Of a stretch of DNA of 6,723 bases, positions 1 to 4,379 are shown one piece after another. A model generated the notes under the pieces. It had not been told where the DNA came from, made no database searches, and saw nothing but the letters and a program-made list of their open reading frames with translations. How positions within the stretch are numbered: position 1 is the stretch's first letter; every line of letters begins with the position of its first letter. Both the position numbers and the translations under genes were made by a program. Source of the stretch: Candidatus Krumholzibacteriia bacterium (lineage in GTDB: Bacteria; Krumholzibacteriota; Krumholzibacteriia; LZORAL124-64-63). The DNA lies in NCBI GenBank assembly GCA_014859985.1, contig JACZKN010000073.1, forward strand, positions 1-6,723. The letters are read 5' to 3'.

Positions 1-30
1 GGATTCAGGCCGGCTGGGCCGGGGTGGTGG

Positions 31-60
31 GGGCGAATGGGCGGTTGGAATGCCTATCCG
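31..60. repeat. Short dispersed repeat, copy 1
   Basis: This 30-base segment matches 3411-3440 in the same orientation at 27 of 30 positions; the differences are at 38, 50 and 56. A looser resemblance continues upstream into positions 1-20 (compare 3381-3400). It lies 55-84 bases before the first gene's ATG. The segment is open in one frame in both copies (GGWNAYP versus GGWSACP). However, two of the three changes fall in second codon positions and alter the residue, so a DNA-level repeat is likelier than conserved protein. Whether it is a promoter or operator, a mobile-element end or a genome-wide intergenic repeat cannot be told from two copies. Confidence 0.55.
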
Positions 61-114
61 CCGGGGTGCCCCGCACGCCGTCCGGGGGTGCGTCCGATCG
101 ACGGGAAGGAAGCC

Positions 115-1086
115 ATGGAGAGGCTGGGCGTCCGGTTCGACATGAAGGCGCTGGATCCGGTGCGGTACGGCGGGAACGCCTGGCGGGTGTTCTGGGAGGC
201 GGTCGGTCCCGAGGGGCTGCCGCACGGGACGGAGCTCTGGGAGGGCGACACGGCCGCCACCCTCTCCGGCGACGAGCAGGTCTACTGCATCGCCATCGGC
301 TCCGCCGATGCGAGCCTCCTCTCGGGCGTGCGCGGCGTGCTCGAAGCCAGCCGCGGGTTCCGGGCCGTGGCCGCGGAGCCCGCATTCACCGGGAGTGCGG
401 AGCTCGCGGCCGAGCCCCTCGTCCGGACCGGTCGGTTCGAGCACGGCCAGATCGGCGGAGAAGGGGCGATCAACGCCCGCGGGGAGCTGGCCGAGCTCCG
501 GCGACGATGCGCGCCGGCGGAGCCGGAGACGGTCCGTCCCGCCGCCGGCCCCCGGCGGACGTCGCCGCGCAGCGCGGGCCTGCCGGACGTAGCGACCCTC
601 GACGAGCTCGCCGAGGTCCTGGGAGAGCGATTCCCCGGCCGGATGACCCCTCTGCGGATCGTCCTGACGCCAGAGGAGCTCGCGGACGTCGCCGAGCACT
701 GCGACGATTGGTTCGCCCTGTACTGGAAGGTCGATACCGCGACCGTGGCCGAGCTGGCGACCTTCGTGACCTTCACTCCGCGCGAGCCCGGCGGGGACCA
801 GATCCCGCTCCACGGTCTCCTGCGGTTTCCTTCGGCTCGTGACGCCCGCGCCTACTGCGAACGGGAACAGATCGGTCCGGACGAGTGGGGGGTGCGGGGG
901 GCGCTCGCCGCGCACTTCGTCGGGTTCGGCACGACCCTGCCAGCGGCGGGGAGGCCGGAGGAGCTCGGCCATCGGCGGATCTCCGCCGCCGAGCTGTGGC
1001 CGCTCCTGGAGCGACGCCGCCGGGAACTCGGACTGACGGCGGCCGAGGCCGGGGGTCGCCGGCCATGGTGGCGCTTCTGGGGATGA
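115..1086 (+). CDS. Unrecognised two-domain protein, 323 residues
   Basis: I do not recognise the family. The frame is open from position 37, but I start at the ATG at 115 because AAGGAAG (106-112) sits just ahead of it and the upstream part overlaps the dispersed repeat. There is no signal peptide or membrane segment, so it is probably cytoplasmic. Residues 1-133 form a first region of mixed helix and strand (VYCIAIGS at 57-64; helical GVRGVLEAS at 71-79 and ARGELAELRRR at 121-131). A Pro/Arg-rich linker follows (about 134-157). Residues 158-303 form a second region (helical LDELAEVLGERF; LTPEELADVAEHCDDWFALYW at 184-204). The final residues RRPWWRFWG (315-323) are a basic-aromatic tail that could touch membrane or a partner. 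The next gene begins 55 bases downstream in the same direction and may share the transcript. Consistent high-GC codon use and an RBS support a real gene; function unknown. Confidence 0.8.
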   Translation: MERLGVRFDMKALDPVRYGGNAWRVFWEAVGPEGLPHGTELWEGDTAATLSGDEQVYCIAIGSADASLLSGVRGVLEASRGFRAVAAEPAFTGSAELAAEPLVRTGRFEHGQIGGEGAINARGELAELRRRCAPAEPETVRPAAGPRRTSPRSAGLPDVATLDELAEVLGERFPGRMTPLRIVLTPEELADVAEHCDDWFALYWKVDTATVAELATFVTFTPREPGGDQIPLHGLLRFPSARDARAYCEREQIGPDEWGVRGALAAHFVGFGTTLPAAGRPEELGHRRISAAELWPLLERRRRELGLTAAEAGGRRPWWRFWG

Positions 1087-1141
1087 GGCGCCGCCGGGCG
1101 GAGGGCCTGCGGCGGATCCGGGAAGCGCAGGGAGGATCCCG

Positions 1142-1603
1142 ATGAACCTGTTTCGGAGGATGTTCGGAGGCGGTCGAGGTCCCCGGGTGGAGTGCGTGTA
1201 CGTCTTCCTCGCCTGTCCCCGGGGCGGCGCGTTCGACGATTCCCGCGAGAGCATGAAGGAGATCGATCCGGACTACCGGTTCCGGTTGCTCGACAACGAG
1301 GAGTTCAAGGACTACTGGACGAAGGAGACGCGGTCGAAGTACGGCCGGGCCAGGATCGCGTGGTTCGACGTCGAGGAGTGGGATCCTCCGGAACTGCACC
1401 TGTCGTCGCTGGAGGAGGATCTGCCCTCGATCGAGACGGGAATCGAGGTGAGGGAGTCGGTCAGGAAGGCCCTGGCATCTCGAGGCGTGGGGGGCGACGT
1501 GATCGAGAGGTGCTGCGAGTACGGGAACGAGGATCGGATCGTCCAGCCCCACCCGGGACTGGTCATCTGGTGGTTCCCGTGTCCGAAGGGCGGATGTCCG
1601 TGA
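1142..1603 (+). CDS. Unrecognised small protein, 153 residues
   Basis: I do not recognise the family. The ATG at 1142 has a strong Shine-Dalgarno GGAGG (1131-1135) six bases upstream. The N-terminus MNLFRRMFGGGRG is a short basic-aromatic segment, too short and too charged to be a signal peptide, that could be a peripheral membrane contact. The body is acidic and rich in Trp/Tyr (EEFKDYW at 53-59, WFDVEEWDPPELH at 74-86). Cysteines at 18, 25, 123, 124, 147 and 152 include a C-terminal CPKGGC, a spacing compatible with a half zinc site or a disulfide, but unproven. Lying 55 bases after the 323-residue gene with no obvious terminator between, it is probably the second cistron of the same unit. 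A minus-strand coding fossil follows, so the unit ends here. Small, acidic, partner-adjacent proteins can be immunity or adaptor proteins, but nothing in the sequence establishes that. Confidence 0.78.
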   Translation: MNLFRRMFGGGRGPRVECVYVFLACPRGGAFDDSRESMKEIDPDYRFRLLDNEEFKDYWTKETRSKYGRARIAWFDVEEWDPPELHLSSLEEDLPSIETGIEVRESVRKALASRGVGGDVIERCCEYGNEDRIVQPHPGLVIWWFPCPKGGCP

Positions 1604-2118
1604 AGCAGGAGAGCGTCCCGACGTCCGCCGGGAACGACTGACGCCGCCTCGACGGGATGCCGTGCCCCGGACCCGTCCACGATCCAGGCGACGGTCCCGC
1701 GGACCGTCGCGCCGGCGGGGAGGACCGTCATCCCGTCGAGCACCACGGGCTCGTTCAGCGTGGCGTCGAACGGATCCCCGACCGCGTGCGTCCGCGACGG
1801 AACACATCGATCCTCGTGCCACCGTCCGTCGGGTCGAGAACACGTTGCAGGGCAGAGGGTTGGAGGCATTCATCGCCGGACCCAGCTTTCGGCTCCCGCC
1901 GCGTCCGACCTCTCGTATAGTCCCTGTCCCTACCATTTAGTCCATCCGAAGCATTCGTCACCCGGTGAAGCCATGGCGACCGTTCAGGAGCTGGGGTTCT
2001 CAGGCGTGGGGGCATAGGCAGGGCCGGGGAAACGAGCCTTCGCCGCGTCGATTCTCGGTCTGACGCCGGTATTGGACGGACCAATCCACGGTCGCCCGTC
2101 CGAACCGATCAAAAGCGA
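1604..2118. other. Gene-free stretch with decayed sequence
   Basis: No intact gene with an RBS is visible on either strand. It holds the minus-strand coding fossil at 1666-1820 (listed separately). At 1911-1940 there is a short A/T-richer patch containing GTCCCTGTCCCTA with AGTCC on both sides. Between 2071 and 2104 there are two mutually exclusive inverted repeats: ATTGG/CCAAT around 2076-2080, and an 8-pair stem 2072-2079 with 2096-2103 (one G-T pair). The latter lies just beyond the stop codon of the transposase remnant and may be part of the old element's end. The long open frames across the region are GC-driven and show no domain logic. Confidence 0.6.
1666..1820 (-). pseudogene. Fossil of a small envelope-type domain (frameshifted fragment)
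   Basis: On the minus strand, 1794-1666 reads RTHAVGDPFDATLNEPVV then LDGMTVLPAGATVRGTV. This strongly resembles a domain found in many bacterial secreted or lipoprotein-like hypothetical proteins, with the pattern VPAGT-x-I/L-x-V-RL...-RT-x-VGD-x-F-x-ATL-x-PVVVDG-x-VLPAGA-x-V-x-G-x-V. The matching start GTRIDV occurs immediately upstream at 1820-1803 but in another reading frame, and the roughly six residues expected between the two blocks are missing. So a frame change plus small deletion lies at about 1795-1802. No start codon with RBS and no plausible continuation is visible beyond either edge, so this is a remnant of about 50 codons rather than a gene. The family assignment is from memory of the motif pattern; the frame change is seen directly. 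Confidence 0.55.
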
Positions 2119-2523
2119 CTATGCGGCTTCGCGATAGTAGCGGTGGTGTAATCCGCCGAGGACAGAATCACTGGCCACAGGTCCTGCGTCCTGGGCCGGG
2201 ACAGTCCTCGGCTCCGGAGCATCCTTCTCCAGCCCCAGATGCGTCCGCGACCTGTGATAGTAGACCAGGTACTACTTCAGCACCCGCCGCAGATGCCTCT
2301 CACCCAGCACGATCAGGTGGTCGAGGCATTCCCGCCGGATCGTCCCGATGACCCGCTCGCAGTAGCCGTTCTGCCACGGCGAACGAGGGGCCGTGACGAT
2401 CTGCTCGATGTCCAGCGTTTGGAGAGTGTCGATGATAGCTCGGCCGTAGACACCGTCCCGGTCCCGAATCAGATACCGAGGCGCCGAGTCGAACGGAAAC
2501 GCCTGGATCAGCTGCTGCCCATT
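2119..2523 (-). pseudogene. Integrase-core (DDE) transposase remnant, truncated and with an amber codon
   Basis: The minus strand from 2520 down to the TAG at 2121-2119 is one frame of 134 codons. It reads as the C-terminal part of a retroviral-integrase-fold transposase/integrase-core protein. Diagnostic pieces are RYLIRDRDGVYGR, TAPRSPWQNGYCERVIGTI, RRECLDHLIVL, YYHRSRTHLGLEKDAPEPR and the ending GGLHHRYYREAA. The aspartate at codon 20 and glutamate at codon 55 are the second D and the E of the DDE triad with the expected 34-residue gap. The first D and the N-terminal helix-turn-helix are missing. Codon 83 (2274-2272) is TAG, between LRRVLK and YLVYYH, where relatives read through with an ordinary residue. 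Upstream of codon 1 homology stops within a few codons and a TGA follows, so the 5' two-thirds of the gene is deleted. It cannot make active transposase. Terminal inverted repeats could not be assigned. Confidence 0.9.
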
Positions 2524-2551
2524 GACAGTTCACAGCCCGCTACTCTAGGAT
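2522..2551 (+). promoter_or_regulatory. Sigma70-like promoter for the lipoprotein gene
   Basis: A perfect -35 TTGACA (2522-2527), an 18-base spacer and a -10 TAGGAT (2546-2551, four of six consensus bases) face the lipoprotein gene. A start of transcription near 2558 would give a leader of about 48 bases before the ATG at 2606. The -35 box lies right at the broken 5' edge of the transposase remnant, which is transcribed the other way. No expression evidence; judged on consensus and placement. Confidence 0.55.
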
Positions 2552-2605
2552 CAGGTGTCCGGCAATCTCCACGGCACCGCTGGGGGGCCGCTGGCAAGGA
2601 GACCC

Positions 2606-3136
2606 ATGAGATCCCTCTTCGTGTCGGTCGCTCTTACGGGGGTCCTGTTCCTGTTCGCCGGCTGCAGCGAGGATGATCCCTGTTCCTGTCGTCCGCTCCA
2701 GGAGCAGCCTCTCGCCGAGATCGTGCGATCGTTCGCGGGCGACGGATACCTCCCCTCGGTCCGGATCGCATGCTTCTATCTGGCCGAACCCGACACCATA
2801 TTCCTCTACGATCGCTGGATCCATACGGCGGATAGCGGTCTCAAGCTTGCGATTGACGCAGGCAATTGCCCCGCCTTCGACGAAGTGGCCGGCAGGCTCA
2901 CCGACGGAATCGAAGAGATGATATGCATGGGGGTCTGGGATCCCAGCGGCGGCGGATTCATCGAAGGAAGTGGGGAATCCGTCATGCTCCGGGGGTTCTC
3001 GGATGATCCCGTTCCGGACCTGGCGGGCGCGAAGGTAACAAAGGCGTTTCTCCACATCGACATGTTCCACTCCTACGACGGGCAGGGGGCCAGGTTCGAG
3101 CTGCTGTACCGCACGGTCTTTGTGGGCCTGCCATGA
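2606..3136 (+). CDS. Putative outer-membrane lipoprotein, 176 residues, family unknown
   Basis: The ATG at 2606 is chosen over the in-frame 2555 start because AAGGAG (2596-2601) precedes it and because it places a canonical type II signal peptide at the N-terminus. That signal is MRS, then a hydrophobic run LFVSVALTGVLFLF, then the lipobox FAGC with the lipidated cysteine at residue 20. Serine at +2 favours the outer membrane in Gram-negatives. The mature part is acidic with further cysteines at 26, 28, 56, 88 and 107. It contains helical LAEIVRSFAGDGYLP (36-50), hydrophobic strands (SVRIACFYLA, TIFLYDRWI) and a C-terminal strand pattern (KAFLHIDMF, ARFELLYRTVFVG), suggesting a compact mixed or beta fold. 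I recognise no named family. The gene and its flanks are visibly richer in A/T than the genes on either side, consistent with separate acquisition together with the adjacent dead transposase. It appears monocistronic with its own promoter. Confidence 0.85.
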   Translation: MRSLFVSVALTGVLFLFAGCSEDDPCSCRPLQEQPLAEIVRSFAGDGYLPSVRIACFYLAEPDTIFLYDRWIHTADSGLKLAIDAGNCPAFDEVAGRLTDGIEEMICMGVWDPSGGGFIEGSGESVMLRGFSDDPVPDLAGAKVTKAFLHIDMFHSYDGQGARFELLYRTVFVGLP

Positions 3137-3146
3137 GGCCTGATTC

Positions 3147-3169
3147 GCCGGTGACGGGCGCTCGCCGGC
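3147..3169 (+). terminator. Weak hairpin after the lipoprotein gene, possible terminator
   Basis: Eleven bases after the stop codon, 3147-3154 can pair with 3162-3169 (GCCGGTGA with TCGCCGGC, eight pairs including one G-T) around a 7-base loop. No T-run follows, so it is not a classical intrinsic terminator. It may simply stabilise the 3' end, or be a chance pairing in GC-rich DNA. Confidence 0.25.
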
Positions 3170-3410
3170 AACGTTGACGCTCGCCCCGGCATGCCCGAAC
3201 CGTTCAACTGGGCAACCGCTTCGCGATCCCGCCATTGGCGATGACGAATGCCTGCCGCTGGCGTGACCCCACTGCGGCGACCCGTGGCTGGAGATGGACC
3301 AGGCGGCAGGCGGGGTGGACCCGGCCTGGGAATGATTCCCCGACCACGACCCCGGCACGAGCGGCCAACGGCGCTGACCCCGGACGCAGGCGCGGTGGGG
3401 TAGGCTCAGG

Positions 3411-3440
3411 GGGCGAAAGGGCGGTTGGAGTGCCTGTCCG
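3411..3440. repeat. Short dispersed repeat, copy 2
   Basis: This is the direct-orientation partner of 31-60, identical at 27 of 30 positions (differences at 3418, 3430, 3436). Here it lies in non-coding DNA, about 265 bases upstream of the promoter of the secreted-protein gene. The two copies bracket the whole left-hand accessory patch (unknown gene pair, fossil, dead transposase, lipoprotein), which could be coincidence or could mark the ends of a segment. Confidence 0.55.
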
Positions 3441-3701
3441 CAGCGGAACTCCTCATGGTGGACGCCTTTCGAGCCGGCTGTCGGTGGCTGTGCCCGGGAT
3501 AGACGGAACGGGGCGCCGAATGTTGCGCGGCGGGAAAGGGGGCGGGCCGGGTACGGTGTCGTGGCCTCTTTGGCGGCGAAGACGACCGCGGTGACGGGGA
3601 GTCGTCAGGGAAGACCCGGCGCTGAAGCTGGTCTTGTCCCGTGATGCCAAAGGTCCCGCCCGGTCCCCAGGCCCCGCAAGCGGCGCCCGTGCACCTGCCG
3701 G

Positions 3702-3710
3702 TGCTATACT
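3702..3710 (+). promoter_or_regulatory. Extended -10 promoter for the secreted-protein gene
   Basis: TGCTATACT is an extended -10: TG at 3702-3703, one base, then TATACT at 3705-3710 (five of six consensus bases). No convincing -35 is seen at the usual distance, as is typical for extended -10 promoters. Transcription would begin near 3717, leaving a leader of about 44 bases. This also argues against the longer in-frame start at 3641. Confidence 0.5.
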
Positions 3711-3718
3711 GTGGGATG

Positions 3719-3742
3719 GGCGCGCGGCGTCATCCGCGCGTC
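3719..3742 (+). promoter_or_regulatory. Leader stem-loop in the secreted-protein mRNA
   Basis: CGCGCGG (3721-3727) pairs perfectly with CCGCGCG (3734-3740) around the loop cgtcat. A G-T pair (3720/3741) and a G-C pair (3719/3742) extend it to nine pairs. It starts within a few bases of the predicted transcription start and ends 18 bases before the ATG, leaving the G-rich Shine-Dalgarno region free. A 5'-end stem of this kind commonly protects mRNA from degradation; it could equally be a protein-binding operator on DNA. Confidence 0.45.
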
Positions 3743-3760
3743 GGGATGGGGGGTGTCATC

Positions 3761-4360
3761 ATGCTGCGCGAAGCAATGCTCTTGTCCGCCGTGCTGGCGG
3801 GCGTGCTCTGCGGTTCCGCCGCGGCCTACGAACTGTACCTCGACATCGACCTGGACGGCGACCCCGCGACGATCAACGACCTCTGCTGGGATCAGTCCTG
3901 CACCGTGCGCCTGGTCCTGGCGCCCACCGAGCCGGACGAGGAGATCTGGACCGTGGACTTCGGCCTCGGCGGTTCGTGCCAGGAGTGCGGGGGCGTGTTC
4001 GCCTACGGCACGGCCTTCGACCTCGGCGAGATGCAATCCTGGACCTGGGAGACGCATCCCTGGTTCGCCGGCACCTGGGGATACGCCACCAGCATCGATT
4101 GCCCGGCGCCGACGGGCTATCACGCGCTCTACCATGCCGAGCTGATCGTCGACTGCTGCCTCGTGCTGAACGAACCGATCTTCTTCGCCGCGTTCGAGGC
4201 CTGGGCCGTCGACAACGGGCCACTTTGCTCCGTCCCGGCCAACTTGGCGGTCATGCACGGTCAGGGCGCGGCGAACGTGTGGCACTACGTCCAGATCGGC
4301 GGCCCGGCGGTCGCCGGGGACAAGCGCGCTTGGGGTGCGGTCAAGAGCAGCTACCGGTGA
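3761..4360 (+). CDS. Secreted cysteine-rich protein, 199 residues, family unknown
   Basis: The start is placed at 3761 because it follows the predicted promoter, has a G-rich Shine-Dalgarno (3748-3753) seven bases upstream, and begins a clean signal peptide. A later ATG at 3776 would also serve; starts at 3641 and 3746 are less likely. Residues 1-22 (MLREAMLLSAVLAGVLCGSAAA) form a type I signal sequence with cleavage expected after the Ala-Ala-Ala at 20-22. Cys17 is not in a lipobox. The mature protein opens with LYLDIDLDGDP, whose D28-x-D30-x-D32-G spacing resembles a calcium-binding loop. It carries eight cysteines (42, 47, 73, 76, 114, 132, 133, 156), an even number suited to disulfides, and many Trp/Tyr residues. 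The C-terminus VWHYVQIGG...WGAVKSSYR looks like an ordered final strand plus a basic-aromatic tail. I recall similar secreted proteins of unknown role in FCB-type candidate phyla, but cannot name a domain. It converges on the T9SS-protein gene with 19 bases between stops. Confidence 0.82.
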   Translation: MLREAMLLSAVLAGVLCGSAAAYELYLDIDLDGDPATINDLCWDQSCTVRLVLAPTEPDEEIWTVDFGLGGSCQECGGVFAYGTAFDLGEMQSWTWETHPWFAGTWGYATSIDCPAPTGYHALYHAELIVDCCLVLNEPIFFAAFEAWAVDNGPLCSVPANLAVMHGQGAANVWHYVQIGGPAVAGDKRAWGAVKSSYR

Positions 4361-4379
4361 CGGTGCGGGTCGGCGCCGC

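Larger units (their letters stand above)
3137..3760. other. Gene-free intergenic region
   Basis: No convincing gene. From the lipoprotein stop onward it holds a weak hairpin (3147-3169), a 13-base perfect palindrome (3328-3340), the second copy of the dispersed repeat (3411-3440), and then the extended -10 promoter and leader hairpin of the secreted-protein gene (3702-3742). One plus-strand frame around 3252-3360 reads PHCGDPWLEMDQAAGG and FPDHDPGTSGQ between in-frame stops, which could be decayed coding sequence but is too short to claim. The remaining open frames are proline/arginine-rich products of GC bias. Confidence 0.55.

Noticed and set aside
31..60. The dispersed repeat as an integron attC site or a tRNA/att fragment
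   Set aside because: GTTGGAA/GTTGGAG does not fit the GTTRRRY core, no matching RYYYAAC partner was found, and no tRNA-like folding is apparent.
24..842. A plus-strand frame of 272 codons overlapping the first gene
   Set aside because: Its product is dominated by Arg, Gly and Ala, typical of a shifted frame in GC-rich coding DNA. The overlapping 323-residue frame has an RBS and normal composition.
1615..1633. Small hairpin (TCCCG/CGGGA) after the 153-residue gene as a terminator
   Set aside because: Only five pairs, no T-run, and equally likely by chance in this composition.
773..1936. A 387-codon open frame on the minus strand
   Set aside because: It runs antisense to both unknown plus-strand genes, is Arg/Pro-rich and lacks an RBS. 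The credible minus-strand coding signal in its upstream part is the short fossil, which is in other frames.
1911..1940. GTCCCTGTCCCTA with flanking AGTCC, resembling the ends of some REP-associated or IS elements
   Set aside because: There is only one copy in the window and no partner inverted repeat or transposase next to it, so it cannot be called an element end.
2540..3358. A 272-codon open frame on the minus strand opposite the lipoprotein gene
   Set aside because: The plus strand here has an RBS, a signal peptide with lipobox and a promoter. The minus frame has none and reads as antisense composition.
3237..3365. Possible decayed coding sequence (PHCGDPWLEMDQAAGG ... FPDHDPGTSGQ) on the plus strand
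   Set aside because: It is suggestive, but has several in-frame stops, is very short and cannot be tied to a family, so it is not claimed as a pseudogene. A frameshift-aware protein search would decide.
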